Part shown: in pieces, positions 6,834-18,081 of the stretch
Numbering within the stretch: the first letter of the stretch is position 1
Layout: each line of letters opens with the position of its first letter
Assembly (NCBI RefSeq): GCF_030403505.1
Contig: NZ_JAUEMJ010000015.1
Location: forward strand, 21,331 to 85,330
DNA length: 64,000 bases
Direction of reading: 5' to 3'
Source: Glycomyces tritici
GTDB lineage: Bacteria; Actinomycetota; Actinomycetes; Mycobacteriales; Micromonosporaceae
Notes under the pieces: model-generated
Told to the model about the DNA's origin: nothing
Seen by the model: only the letters and a program-made list of their open reading frames with translations
Database searches by the model: none
Position numbers and translations under genes: made by a program

Positions 6834-8264
6834 CTAGAGCTGGACTTCCGAGCGGTCCCCGGACCAGTCCGTGTGGAACGTGCCCTCGCGGTCCACCCGC
6901 TTGTACGTGTGCGCCCCGAAGAAGTCCCGCTGCCCCTGGATCAGGGCCGCCGGCAGGCGGCGCGAACGCAGCCCGTCGTAGTACGCCAGCGCCGACGAGA
7001 AGCCCGGCGTCGGGATGCCCGCCAGCGCCGCCGTCGAGACGACCCGCCGCCACGCGTCCTGCGCGTCCGTCACGATCTTCGTGAACTCCGGCGCCGCCAG
7101 CAGCGTCGGCAGCTCCGGGTTCGAGCGCCACGCCTCGGTGATGCGGTCGAGGAAGCGCGCCCGGATGATGCAGCCCGCGCGCCACAGGGCCGAGCACGAG
7201 CCGAGGTCGATGCCCCAGTCGTATTCGGCGCTGGCGGCGGCGATCTGGTCGAAGCCCTGCGCGTACGCGACGATCTTGGAGGCGTACAGCGCCTGGCGGA
7301 CGTCTTCGACGAAGTCCGCCGGGAAGTCCACCTTGGCGGTGGGGCCGGTGAGGACGTCGACGGCGCCTTCGCGCTGCTTGGTGCCGCTGGAGAGCGCGCG
7401 GGCGAAGGTGGCCTCGGCGATGCCGGTGACCGGGACGCCCAGGTCGAGGGCGATCTGGACGGTCCAGCGGCCGGTGCCCTTCTGGCCGGCCTGGTCGACG
7501 ATGACGTCGACGAGCGGCTTCCCGGTGGCGGCGTCGACGTGGCCGAGGACTTCGGCGGTGACCTCGATGAGGTAGGAGTCGAGCTCGCCGGCGTTCCACT
7601 CGGAGAAGGTCTTGGCGAGGTCGGCCGGCTCGATGCCGACGCCGCGGCGCAGCAGGTCGTAGGCCTCGCCGATGAGCTGCATGTCGGAGTACTCGATGCC
7701 GTTGTGCACCATCTTGACGAAGTGCCCGGCGCCGTCGGGGCCCAGGCGCGAGCAGCACGGGGTGCCGTCGGGGGCCTTGGCGCTGATGGCCTCGAGGATC
7801 GGGCCGAGGGACTCGTAGGACTCCTCGGAGCCGCCCGGCATGATGGCCGGGCCCAATAGCGCGCCCTCTTCGCCGCCGGAGACGCCGGTGCCGACGAAGT
7901 GGAGGCCCTTCTCGCGCAGGGCCGCCTCGCGGCGGCGGGTGTTCTCGAAGTGGGCGTTGCCGCCGTCGATGATCATGTCGCCGGGCTCCATGAGCGCGGC
8001 GAGCTGGTCGATCACGGCGTCGGTCGCGTTGCCCGCCTGGACCATGATCATGGCCTTGCGGGGGCGCTTGAGGGAGGCCACGAAGTCGGCGAGCGCTTCG
8101 GAGGGGACGAAGTCGCCTTCATCGCCGTGGGCCTCGATCAGCTCAGTGGTCTTGGCGTGCGTGCGGTTGTAGACGGCGACGGTGAATCCGTGGCGGGCGA
8201 AGTTCCGGGCGAGGTTGGAGCCCATGACGGCCAGCCCGACCACGCCGATGTCGGCGGTGCTCAT
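6834..8264 (-). CDS. gnd: 6-phosphogluconate dehydrogenase, decarboxylating
   Basis: 476 residues, normal for the long (E. coli-type, homodimeric) enzyme. It oxidises 6-phosphogluconate to ribulose 5-phosphate with NADP in the pentose phosphate pathway, in the cytosol. Visible signatures: N-terminal Rossmann motif IGVVGLAVMGSNLARN, the NRT cofactor loop (VYNRTHAKT), the substrate motif VGTGVSGGEEGA, HNGIEYSDMQLIGEAY with the catalytic Lys just before it (FVKMVHNG), and the C-terminal YxRxD-type segment KRVDREGTFHTDW. The normal GLxxMG motif is GLAVMG. ATG 8264 is preceded by GGGAG. It is monocistronic and divergent from cystathionine beta-synthase. Confidence 0.97.
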   Translation of the reverse strand: MSTADIGVVGLAVMGSNLARNFARHGFTVAVYNRTHAKTTELIEAHGDEGDFVPSEALADFVASLKRPRKAMIMVQAGNATDAVIDQLAALMEPGDMIIDGGNAHFENTRRREAALREKGLHFVGTGVSGGEEGALLGPAIMPGGSEESYESLGPILEAISAKAPDGTPCCSRLGPDGAGHFVKMVHNGIEYSDMQLIGEAYDLLRRGVGIEPADLAKTFSEWNAGELDSYLIEVTAEVLGHVDAATGKPLVDVIVDQAGQKGTGRWTVQIALDLGVPVTGIAEATFARALSSGTKQREGAVDVLTGPTAKVDFPADFVEDVRQALYASKIVAYAQGFDQIAAASAEYDWGIDLGSCSALWRAGCIIRARFLDRITEAWRSNPELPTLLAAPEFTKIVTDAQDAWRRVVSTAALAGIPTPGFSSALAYYDGLRSRRLPAALIQGQRDFFGAHTYKRVDREGTFHTDWSGDRSEVQL

Positions 8265-8429
8265 GCCTTGTGTCTCCCTACGTTGCGTCAGAGGTGTGCG
8301 CCCTGATTCTCGCCGAGCGGCCCGGCGGAGGCGGTCCCACCGCCGATCGTATCCACGCAGCGGGACGCGTGCGAGGCGACGCCGCCCGACACGGGCCGCG
8401 CTCCGTCCCGTCCGCACGCCCGGTGGCCC

Positions 8430-8435
8430 TAGGCT
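8430..8435 (+). promoter_or_regulatory. -10 hexamer TAGGCT, leaderless start of cystathionine beta-synthase
   Basis: TAGGCT ends 6 nt before ATG 8442, which favours this ATG over the in-frame GTG at 8436 inside the spacer. Confidence 0.55.
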
Positions 8436-8441
8436 GTGAGC

Positions 8442-9806
<1,365 letters not shown>

Positions 9807-9813
9807 TGTTCAT

Positions 9814-9866
9814 TTGACGGAGCGGCCGACACCCTCCTAGTATAAGTTCAAACTTATATTAGGAGG
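9814..9866 (+). promoter_or_regulatory. Promoter overlapped by a 34-bp palindrome (ArsR operon control)
   Basis: TTGACG at 9814-9819 and TAGTAT at 9838-9843 form a sigma-70-type promoter with an 18-bp spacer. The -10 lies inside a near-perfect palindrome at 9833-9866: arms CCTCCTAGTATAAGTT and AACTTATATTAGGAGG around CA, one mismatch. The right arm also contains the AGGAGG ribosome binding site of the first gene. A repressor bound here would block both polymerase and, as RNA, the hairpin could hide the ribosome site. The ArsR protein encoded downstream is the natural candidate. Confidence 0.75.
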
Positions 9867-9870
9867 CGAC

Positions 9871-10524
9871 ATGCCCGATCCCAAAGACCCGATCGCGTCG
9901 GCCGCGATGGTCGTCCGCGAGATCCGCACCGGCGAGCGGGGCGGCGCCGCGACGAAGGTCCTCGTCGCCCGCCGCACCTACCGCTCCCCCCGGCCCGACG
10001 TCTGGGACGCGCTCACCAGCCCCGAACGGCTCCCGCGCTGGTTCCAGCCGGTCAGCGGCGACCTCGAAGTGGGCGGCCGGTACCAGTTCGAGGCGCAGGC
10101 CGGCGGCACGATCGAACGCTGCGACGCCCCCGAGCTGCTGGCCGTCACCTGGGAGTTCGGCGGCGGCATGTCCTGGCTCGAGGTGCGCCTGAGCGAGGAC
10201 GGCGGCGGCACGGTGCTCGAACTCGTCCACGAGGCCCCGGTCGACCCCGCGATGTGGGCCCAGTACGGGCCCGGCGCGGTCGGCATCGGCTGGGACGGGC
10301 TCCTGCACAGCTTCGGCTACTACCTCGAGACCGACGCGTCGCTGGACCCCGACGAGTGGGAGCGGTGGATGACCGGACCCGAAGGCGCCGACTACGCGCG
10401 CCGCCTCGGCGACGCCTGGGGCGCGGCCGCGATCGCCGACGGGGACGACCCGGACGAGGCGAAGGCCGCCGTCGACGCGGTCGTCGCGTTCTACACGGTG
10501 CCGCCGCAGCAGCCGGAAGCGTGA
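9871..10524 (+). CDS. SRPBCC/AHSA1-family protein
   Basis: 217 residues. Residues ~30-150 fit the Activator of Hsp90 ATPase homologue 1-like (START/Bet v1) fold: VARRTYRSPRPDVWDALTSP, PERLPRWFQPV, EVGGRYQFEAQAGG and the closing GWDGLLHSFGYYLE. The C-terminal ~60 residues are acidic and alanine-rich. In bacteria this family is commonly encoded beside an ArsR repressor, as here, and binds hydrophobic small molecules; chaperone activity should not be assumed. The stop overlaps the ArsR GTG start by 4 nt (GTGA), so the two are translated as one unit. ATG 9871 has AGGAGG 5 nt upstream. Confidence 0.85.
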   Translation: MPDPKDPIASAAMVVREIRTGERGGAATKVLVARRTYRSPRPDVWDALTSPERLPRWFQPVSGDLEVGGRYQFEAQAGGTIERCDAPELLAVTWEFGGGMSWLEVRLSEDGGGTVLELVHEAPVDPAMWAQYGPGAVGIGWDGLLHSFGYYLETDASLDPDEWERWMTGPEGADYARRLGDAWGAAAIADGDDPDEAKAAVDAVVAFYTVPPQQPEA

Positions 10525-10919
10525 GCGGGGCAGGCGACGGCGGATCGGCCGAGGCCGCGTTCGACGCCCTGGGCGACCCGATGCGCCGCCGGATCATGGA
10601 GCTCCTCAGCGAAGGGGAGCGCCCGGCAGGGGCGGTCGCCGAGCTCCTCGGCGCGAGTTTCGGCATCTCGCAGCCGGCGGTCTCCCAGCACTTGAAGGTG
10701 CTGCGCGAGGCCGGGCTGGTGACCGTGCGGGCCGAGGGGACCCGGCGCATCTACGGCGCCGACGCCGACGGCCTCGACGGCGTGCGGGCCTGGCTGGAGC
10801 GGTTCGCGGACGGCTTCGCCGGCCCGCTCGACGCCCTCGAGACCGAGCTGGCCCGGGGCCGGCGCGAACGCCGCCTCGCCGACCGCCCCGCCCGCGAGCG
10901 CCGCCGCGGGGCCGCGTAG
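10521..10919 (+). CDS. ArsR-family winged-helix repressor
   Basis: 132 residues, GTG start. Residues ~10-95 are an ArsR-type winged helix: AFDALGDPMRRRIMELLSEG, a recognition helix in ISQPAVSQHLKVLREAGLV and a wing VRAEGTRRIYGAD. The metal-binding ELCVCDL motif of arsenic sensors is absent, so it is not a classical metal sensor. It belongs to the subgroup linked to SRPBCC partners, where the effector is usually unknown. Most likely it binds the palindrome at 9833-9866 and represses its own operon. The tail (RGRRERRLADRPARERRR) is very basic. Confidence 0.9.
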   Translation: MSGAGDGGSAEAAFDALGDPMRRRIMELLSEGERPAGAVAELLGASFGISQPAVSQHLKVLREAGLVTVRAEGTRRIYGADADGLDGVRAWLERFADGFAGPLDALETELARGRRERRLADRPARERRRGAA

Positions 10920-10944
10920 CCGCCGAGAATCCAAATAGGAAAGT

Positions 10945-11007
10945 ATCCGACTCATTCGGTTGCAGGCCTTGCAAAGGGCGCTCGCAAACCGGGCGAGTCG
11001 GATTTTT
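10945..11007 (+). terminator. Terminator of the SRPBCC-ArsR operon
   Basis: Arms ATCCGACTC (10945-10953) and GAGTCGGAT (10995-11003) are perfectly complementary and followed by TTTT. The 41-nt loop holds an inner TTGCA/TGCAA stem. Confidence 0.7.
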
Positions 11008-11090
11008 CTGTCCCGGCCGCCTTGACAATCACCCCGCGCCCGGACACGATGAGGAGCATATATTTAGGAATCTTTATATTTGGAGGTCCC

Positions 11091-12287
11091 TTGAGACGCA
11101 ATCGAAGAGCGGCCATCGTCGCCGCCACCGCCCTCGCCGTGGCCGGCACCGCAATCGCCGTGCCCATGGCCCTCGCCAACACCGCCTCCGCCCAAGTCGC
11201 CTGCGTCGGCGCCGCCTGGCAGTCCAGCGCGGTCTACGTCGGCGGCGACCAGGTCAGCCACGCCGGCCGCGAATACCGCGCCAAATGGTGGACCACCGGC
11301 GAGACCCCCGGCACCACCGGCCAATGGGGCGTCTGGCAGGACCTCGGCGCCTGCGACGGCGGCGAACCCACCACCCCGCCCACCACCGGCGAGCCCACCG
11401 ACCCGCCCACCGGCGGCCCCGGCCACAGCGACAACCTGCTCACCGGCTACTGGCACAACTTCGACAACGGCTCAGGCGTCATGGAGCTCAACGAGATCCC
11501 CGCCTCGTACGACATCGTCGCCGTGGCCTTCGCCGAGTCCACGGCCACGCCCGGCCAGGTCGACTTCGCGCTCGACTCGAGCCTCACCAACACCGGGTAC
11601 ACCGAAGCCGAGTTCAAGGCCGACATCACCGCGATCAAGGCCCAGGGCCGGGACGTCGTCATCTCCGTGGGCGGCGAGCGGGGCACCGTCACCGTCAACA
11701 ACGCCACCACCGCGGCGGCCTTCGCGAGCTCGATCGTCGGGCTCATGAACGAGTACGGGTTCAACGGCGTCGACATCGACCTCGAGCACGGCATCAACCC
11801 CGGCCCCATGGAGACCGCGCTGCGCTCCATCAACGCTTCGAAGCCCGGCTTCACATACACGATGGCGCCGCAGACGATCGACTTCCAGTCCGCCCAGGGC
11901 AGCTACGCGCAGCTCGCGATCAACACCAAGGACCTCCTGACGATCGTCAACATGCAGTACTACAACTCGGGCTCGATGCTCGGCTGCGACGGCCAGGTGT
12001 ACGCCCAGGGCGACATCGACTTCCTCACGGCGCTGGCCTGCATCCAGCTGAAGGCCGGACTCGATCCGGGCCAGGTCGGCCTGGGCCTGCCGGCCGTGCC
12101 GAGCGCCGCCGGCTCGGGCTACGTCAACCCGGCGATGGTCAACGACGCCATCCGCTGCCTGGAGACCCGCCAGAGCTGCGGGAACTTCGTGCCCGACCAG
12201 GCCTACCCGGGCATCGGCGGCGCCATGACCTGGTCGATCAACTGGGACGCCACGAACGGCTACAACTTCGCCGACACCGTCGGATAG
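11091..12287 (+). CDS. Secreted GH18 chitinase with chitin-binding domain
   Basis: 398 residues. A Sec signal peptide (MRRNRRAAIVAATALAVAG..., cleavage near ANTASA) is followed by a CBM5/12-like chitin-binding module (residues ~35-85: aromatic-rich AAWQSSAVYVGGDQVSHAG, AKWWTTG, GQWGVWQDLG), a Thr/Pro linker, and a GH18 catalytic barrel from ~115. The catalytic motif FNGVDIDLEHG contains the proton-donor Glu of the DxxDxDxE signature. It hydrolyses chitin outside the cell. The start is TTG 11091: it has TGGAGG six bases upstream and gives a proper signal peptide. The short leader is unusually AT-rich, with two copies of TATATTT(A)GGA (around 11060 and 11075) that could be regulator sites. Confidence 0.92.
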   Translation: MRRNRRAAIVAATALAVAGTAIAVPMALANTASAQVACVGAAWQSSAVYVGGDQVSHAGREYRAKWWTTGETPGTTGQWGVWQDLGACDGGEPTTPPTTGEPTDPPTGGPGHSDNLLTGYWHNFDNGSGVMELNEIPASYDIVAVAFAESTATPGQVDFALDSSLTNTGYTEAEFKADITAIKAQGRDVVISVGGERGTVTVNNATTAAAFASSIVGLMNEYGFNGVDIDLEHGINPGPMETALRSINASKPGFTYTMAPQTIDFQSAQGSYAQLAINTKDLLTIVNMQYYNSGSMLGCDGQVYAQGDIDFLTALACIQLKAGLDPGQVGLGLPAVPSAAGSGYVNPAMVNDAIRCLETRQSCGNFVPDQAYPGIGGAMTWSINWDATNGYNFADTVG

Positions 12288-12303
12288 CAGCAGGTCCACA
12301 CCA

Positions 12304-12340
12304 ATGATCCGGCTCCGCTCATCGAGCGGGGCCGGATCAT
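12304..12340 (+). terminator. Terminator of the chitinase gene
   Basis: A 17-bp stem with one mismatch (ATGATCCGGCTCCGCTC left arm), 3-nt loop, then TTCG. It lies between convergent genes. Confidence 0.8.
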
Positions 12341-12405
12341 TTCGTCGTCGCGTCAGGCGGTGACGGCCTCGCGGAGGAGTCCGTCGATCGACCGGGCCGA
12401 GCCGT

Positions 12406-13203
12406 TCACGTTCGAGAGGACGGGGTGTCGGCCGCCCGGCGCAACTGGCCCTCGAGGGAGGTCATGCGGGCCTCGGTGCGCATCTCGGCGTCCGTGGGGA
12501 CGATGACGACGGTGTAGACGAGGATCAGCATCGCGATCGCGGTGAGCGTGGCCATGGGGAAGACGAGGTCCATCGAGTCCACGCCGTGGGCGCTCGCGGT
12601 CGAGTCGCCGGCGGTGGCGACGCCGAACATGGCCGTGTAGTGCATGAGGTTGACCGCCAGGGCCATCACGACCGCGGCCAGCCAGATCGAGGCGGCGCGC
12701 TGGACCCGCCACGAGAGCCACAGCGCGGTGGTTGCCGCGACGACGGCGATCGCGACGGCCGCGGCCACGTACCCGGGTCGGTGGGTGAGCACGACGTCCG
12801 TGCTGACCGCGGCCATCCCCATGTAGTGCATGGCGGCGACCCCCGCGCCGGTGAACAGGCCGGCGACGGCGAGCTTCAGCGTCGAGTACCGGCCCAGGCC
12901 GATCACCAGGAGGCCGCAGGCGACGACCGCGACGGCGACGAGGGCGCTCAACGCCGTCAGTGCGGGGTCGTACCGCAGTTCCGCGTCCTCGACGGCGAAG
13001 CCGAGCATCGCGACGAAGTGCATGACCCAGATGCCGTTGCCTCCGATGGCGAACGCGGCCACGGCGAGCCAGAGGGCGCGGCGTCCGGGCTGCTCGTGGC
13101 GGCGGGCGTGCCGGGCCATGAGCAGGCCGAGGGCCGATCCGGTCATGGACACCAGGAATGCGATCGGAAGGGTGAGGTAGCCGTACGAGAAGTGCTCGAT
13201 CAT
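12406..13203 (-). CDS. MHYT-domain integral membrane sensor
   Basis: 265 residues with seven predicted membrane helices. Three MHYT-type motifs mark it: VMHFVAMLG, AMHYMGMAA and LMHYTAMFG, each at the outer face of a helix. MHYT domains are thought to coordinate copper and to sense O2, CO or NO; in other bacteria they are fused to GGDEF/EAL or kinase domains. Here the domain stands alone with only a ~30-residue cytosolic tail (EMRTEARMTSLEGQLRRAAD), so a partner protein would be needed for signalling. The ATG at 13203 starts directly at the first helix; longer in-frame starts would add an unlikely 58-residue leader. No clear ribosome binding site is visible. Confidence 0.85.
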   Translation of the reverse strand: MIEHFSYGYLTLPIAFLVSMTGSALGLLMARHARRHEQPGRRALWLAVAAFAIGGNGIWVMHFVAMLGFAVEDAELRYDPALTALSALVAVAVVACGLLVIGLGRYSTLKLAVAGLFTGAGVAAMHYMGMAAVSTDVVLTHRPGYVAAAVAIAVVAATTALWLSWRVQRAASIWLAAVVMALAVNLMHYTAMFGVATAGDSTASAHGVDSMDLVFPMATLTAIAMLILVYTVVIVPTDAEMRTEARMTSLEGQLRRAADTPSSRT

Positions 13204-13496
13204 GGGGGCGTTCCAGAGGTGAGGGATGTTGTACTGACCAGTACGGTTTTGCGAATCGTAACCGGCCGGCGGCGTCCTCAGTGGCCTCGCGAATCTCCCG
13301 ATTTGCGGCTTTGTCATGCTTATGCCGCTCAAAGGAACCGCTCCCAAGGCGGTGCGGCAACTGTGAAATGTGGACAAATCTAGTCAGAGGGGGTCGGCGC
13401 ACTCCGAAGGACGCCCCGTACGGCCAATGAAGACCGACCGTTCGGACCACAAGCGACGGTGTGCGGCCGGGCCGCCACCGCCGTGCGGGTGGGCGT

Positions 13497-13901
13497 TCAG
13501 TACCGGTCGAGCAACGGGAGCGACTTCTCCAGCTCGGCCCAGTCGCGCCGGTTGACCGCCCATCTGCCGACGCGCAGCTTCACGAGCGAGCCGTCCTTCC
13601 GCTGAAGGCAGAGCTGGTTCCCCGCGATCACCCACCGCTCGCCCGCCCGGAGCGACTGTCGGAGGCTCCATCCGTACTTGCCGCGCACGAGGAACCGCTC
13701 CTCCACCAGCTCCATCCCCGGATACCGGAGGGCGACACCGAGGGCGAGGAGAACGAGCACGCCGGCGACCACTGCCGCCGCGAGCAGGAAGCCGGGGTCG
13801 GAGTAGTTCACGTCCTGATCGACGAGGGGTACGGGCAGCATGGCCAGGACGCCGAGCGGCGCGGCGATCGGGGCGATCCAGAGCGACGAGCGGAGCTTCA
13901 T
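13497..13901 (-). CDS. Two-helix membrane protein with PH-like tail
   Basis: 134 residues, function unknown. Two hydrophobic helices (about residues 6-24 and 38-60) are followed by a ~70-residue soluble domain (EERFLVRGKYGWSLRQSL, WVIAGNQLCLQRKDGSLVKL) with the strand pattern of bacterial PH-like domains, ending LEKSLPLLDRY. The ATG at 13901 has GAAAGG seven bases upstream. It lies directly after the immunity-like remnant and the type VII substrate and could belong to that transcription unit. The 293 bp between this gene and the MHYT gene hold no supported gene, only a single DnaA-box-like TTGTCCACA on the minus strand at 13368-13376. Confidence 0.65.
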   Translation of the reverse strand: MKLRSSLWIAPIAAPLGVLAMLPVPLVDQDVNYSDPGFLLAAAVVAGVLVLLALGVALRYPGMELVEERFLVRGKYGWSLRQSLRAGERWVIAGNQLCLQRKDGSLVKLRVGRWAVNRRDWAELEKSLPLLDRY

Positions 13902-13911
13902 GCGGAGCCTT

Positions 13912-14112
13912 TCACGGATACCGGGGGAGGACCGGCCGCTGCAGGTCCGGGTCTCGCGCCGATCGTATGCGAAGCCGGCTCGATTTCGCTCGCCGCGGCC
14001 GTCCGGGGGCGGCGCCCGTCTCGGCGGCGACCTGCTCCCAGTCGATCGGGGCGGGCGGTCGTCCCCGCATCCGGGCGCGCTCGACGAGGGCGTGCAGCCG
14101 TGTGTCGGTCAC
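13912..14112 (-). pseudogene. Possible remnant of a SMI1/KNR4-type immunity protein
   Basis: A 66-codon frame beginning GTG 14112. Its first ~32 residues (TDTRLHALVERARMRGRPP, PIDWEQVAAETG) read like the N-terminus of SMI1/KNR4-superfamily immunity proteins, which continue with a PPDY-type motif. Here the frame turns into basic low-complexity sequence straight after AETG; shifting by one base gives APPPDGRG, which would restore part of that motif, and then the next gene begins. I read it as a frameshifted, truncated immunity gene. It follows the type VII substrate by 37 nt, the expected place for immunity. This rests on remembered family patterns only. Confidence 0.35.
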
Positions 14113-14149
14113 CGGACGATCCCGGCGAGGCTGCCGCATACCGCGGAGC

Positions 14150-15142
14150 CTACGGCTCCGATGCGAGACGTGCCCCCGACCGCCGGACGCCCAGCATCGT
14201 CCGCAGGTGCGCCATGCTCCGCGCCAGGGCCCGCAGGTACTCGAGCACGAGCGCCCAGATCCCGAACGCGGCCCGGACCAGGCCGAGGATCCGCTGCGCG
14301 GACCACGGGACGGCTTCACGGCCGACGGCCGCCAGCCGGTCGACGAGACCGGAGACCGCTTCGCGCGCCGATTGCACCGCGCTCGCGGCGCCCTCGACCG
14401 CGTGGCCCAGCACCGCGGCGGACGCCGCGACCGCTGCGATCCCGTTCACGTTGCGCGCCATCAGGTGCTGGTAGGCGAGGTGGTCGGGTCCCTGCCACCC
14501 CTTGAGGTCGGCCTCGATGCTCCATTCGAGGTCCTCGGCGATCTCCCGCAGTTCCGCCGCGATGAGCGCCCAGCGGCGTGCGGCCGCGGCGGCGGCCTCG
14601 CGGTCGACGTCCATCCGGTCGATGAGCGACCGGAGCGGGTCCGCCAGCGGCGCCGCCGGGTTCACGTCGTCTCCGGAACGCACGGGAGCGGTCGAGGCCG
14701 GGGCGGCGCCGCGGGCGGCGAGCCGGTCGTCGAGCCAGGTGCGCTCCCGGAACTTGGCGACCAGTGCGTCGAAGTCCCCTCCGCCGCTCGGCCGCGAGCC
14801 GGTGCCGGCCTCAGGGGCCTTGCGGCTCCTGCCGCGGCCGGTGGACGCCCAGTAGTCGGCGCGGCGTTCCCGGTTGCCGTTCCGCTTGCCGTCCGCCATG
14901 CGGTGGAGCTTGCGCGTCGCGTTCTCGAGGTTCACGGGGAAGCGACCGGTCAGCTCGTCCTGGTCGCGGCGCCGGTCTTCGATGAGCGCCGCGACCGGCG
15001 CGCACAGGTCGCCGAAGACGTCTTCGCACAGGGCCGCTTCGGCACTCACGTGCCCGACCAGTTCGATGCGGTAGCCGAGCAACTCCAGGTTGCCGGCGTG
15101 GGTTCTGAGGATCCGCGGGTCCACAGGGGGTGGAGGGCCCAT
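14150..15142 (-). CDS. Type VII secretion substrate, EspC-like plus WXG-like fusion
   Basis: 330 residues. Residues ~5-85 look like the EspC/DUF2580 target domain (DPRILRTHAGNLELLGYRI, then EDVFGDLCAPVAALIEDR). A charged, low-complexity linker (residues ~90-145) leads to a second helical domain, ~165-290, with a W-x-G turn in DLKGWQGPDHLAYQHLM flanked by two long helices, the ESAT-6/WXG100 hairpin pattern. The C-terminus is helical with no recognisable toxin domain. It is therefore probably an ESX-type export substrate or chaperone-like partner. No secretion machine (EccC and others) is in the window. The start could be ATG 15142 or GTG 15151; an AGGAG lies just upstream of both. Confidence 0.6.
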   Translation of the reverse strand: MGPPPPVDPRILRTHAGNLELLGYRIELVGHVSAEAALCEDVFGDLCAPVAALIEDRRRDQDELTGRFPVNLENATRKLHRMADGKRNGNRERRADYWASTGRGRSRKAPEAGTGSRPSGGGDFDALVAKFRERTWLDDRLAARGAAPASTAPVRSGDDVNPAAPLADPLRSLIDRMDVDREAAAAAARRWALIAAELREIAEDLEWSIEADLKGWQGPDHLAYQHLMARNVNGIAAVAASAAVLGHAVEGAASAVQSAREAVSGLVDRLAAVGREAVPWSAQRILGLVRAAFGIWALVLEYLRALARSMAHLRTMLGVRRSGARLASEP

Positions 15143-15240
15143 CGGCCTCACTGCTCCTCAAGGGACAGGCGGCGGAAAGGCCGCCGCACTGTACCCCCGA
15201 GTCTACGCGGGCCGCGCCGTTTCGGCACGGCCGATTTCGC

Positions 15241-16902
<1,662 letters not shown>

Positions 16903-16909
16903 GCGTTCC

Positions 16910-16915
16910 AACTTA
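16910..16915 (-). promoter_or_regulatory. -10 hexamer TAAGTT, leaderless start of fumarase
   Basis: TAAGTT on the minus strand ends 7 nt before GTG 16902, with no ribosome binding site between. Confidence 0.5.
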
Positions 16916-17139
16916 GCGCGCAGGGTGCCGGGGCCGTGTGTGAGGCGAAGCTCAGTCGGCGCCGGCCGCGAAGCGCGCGCCGGTTCCGGTGTCGGGCCCT
17001 TGAATGTCGTACCCGGCCGGTAGCGTCACATCCGGGCGGCGCGCCGGTGGCGCACCACCTGTAAGCAGGTACGATTGCCCGGTTGTCCGCACCGGCCCGG
17101 TTCTCCGGAACGGCGCGGCACGCGCAAGTGATTCCTCCT

Positions 17140-17164
17140 GCTGCGGAGAGACCGCAGCCGTTTT
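17140..17164 (+). promoter_or_regulatory. Hairpin with U-tract in the rpsF leader (attenuator candidate)
   Basis: A 7-bp stem GCTGCGG / CCGCAGC with AGAGA loop is followed by CG and TTTT, 24 nt before the rpsF start codon. The shape is that of a weak intrinsic terminator inside the leader. rpsF leaders in many bacteria bind the S6:S18 complex through a hairpin with an exposed CCG, and both genes are in this operon. The rest of the 285-bp gap from fumarase holds a possible TACGAT -10 near 17066 and no gene. Confidence 0.45.
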
Positions 17165-17187
17165 AGACCAAAGGGGGTGGAGCTATC

Positions 17188-17478
17188 TTGCGGCATTACG
17201 AACTCATGGTGATCCTCGAACCGAACATCGAGGAAGCCCAGGTCAGCCCGACACTGGACAAGTTCCTGAAGGGCGTCAAGGACGCCGGGGGAACCGTCGA
17301 CAAGATCGACGTCTGGGGCCGGCGCCGTCTCGCCTACGAGATCAACAAGAGCAACGAGGGCCTCTACGCCGTCATCGACCTGCAGTCCGAGCCCGGTCCC
17401 GTCGCTGAGATGGACCGTCAGCTGCGACTCAACGAGTCGGTGCTGCGTGCCAAGGTGCTGCGACCGGAGCTTCGGTAA
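17188..17478 (+). CDS. rpsF: 30S ribosomal protein S6
   Basis: 96 residues, normal size. The start [13 protein letters not shown] is the classic S6 opening and requires the TTG at 17188, supported by GGGGGTGGAG seven bases upstream. Other family marks are [28 protein letters not shown] and the closing [10 protein letters not shown]6 sits on the 30S platform next to S18. It is first gene of rpsF-ssb-rpsR-rplI, the standard bacterial order, with 39 nt to ssb. Confidence 0.98.
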   Translation: MRHYELMVILEPNIEEAQVSPTLDKFLKGVKDAGGTVDKIDVWGRRRLAYEINKSNEGLYAVIDLQSEPGPVAEMDRQLRLNESVLRAKVLRPELR

Positions 17479-17517
17479 CCCGACCCTGTAACTGCGAGAC
17501 CTTAGGGAGAAGAGGTC

Positions 17518-18027
17518 ATGGCAGGAGAGACAGTCATCACGGTTATCGGCAACCTCGTCGACGACCCCGAACTGCGTTACACGCCGTCCGGTGCCGCCGT
17601 CGCGAAGTTCCGAATCGCATCGACCCCGCGCACGTTCGACAAGGAGTCGAACGCGTGGAAAGACGGTGAGGCGTTGTTCCTCACCTGCAGTGTGTGGCGC
17701 CAGTACGCCGAGAACGTCGCCGAGACCCTGTCGCGCGGTACCCGCGTGATCGTGCAGGGCAGGCTCAAGCAGCGCAGCTACGAGACCCGCGAGGGCGAGA
17801 AGCGCACTGTGTACGAGCTGGACGTCGAGGAAGTCGGCCCTTCACTGCGTTTTTCCACAGCGAAGCTCAACAAGTCGGGCGCAGGCTCCGGCGGTGGCGG
17901 CGGTCGTTCCTTCGGGGGCGGCGGCAACACCGGTGGCGGTTCCGCACCTGACGACCCTTGGGCCTCTGCCGCCCCTGCCGGCGCTTCCGCCGGCGGTGGA
18001 GGCTTCGACGAGGACCCGCCGTTCTAA
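17518..18027 (+). CDS. ssb: Single-stranded DNA-binding protein
   Basis: 169 residues. The N-terminal ~115 residues are the OB fold ([69 protein letters not shown]). Then a Gly-rich disordered linker, and the acidic tip FDEDPPF, which docks partner proteins such as RecO, PriA and the polymerase III chi-like factors. It coats single-stranded DNA in replication and repair. ATG 17518 has GGGAGAAGAGG upstream. Lying between two ribosomal genes links its supply to translation capacity. Confidence 0.98.
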   Translation: MAGETVITVIGNLVDDPELRYTPSGAAVAKFRIASTPRTFDKESNAWKDGEALFLTCSVWRQYAENVAETLSRGTRVIVQGRLKQRSYETREGEKRTVYELDVEEVGPSLRFSTAKLNKSGAGSGGGGGRSFGGGGNTGGGSAPDDPWASAAPAGASAGGGGFDEDPPF

Positions 18028-18081
18028 CCGGTACTGCCTCGGCAGTCCGGTAACGATCTCGAGTAAGAGGCAAGACGACAC

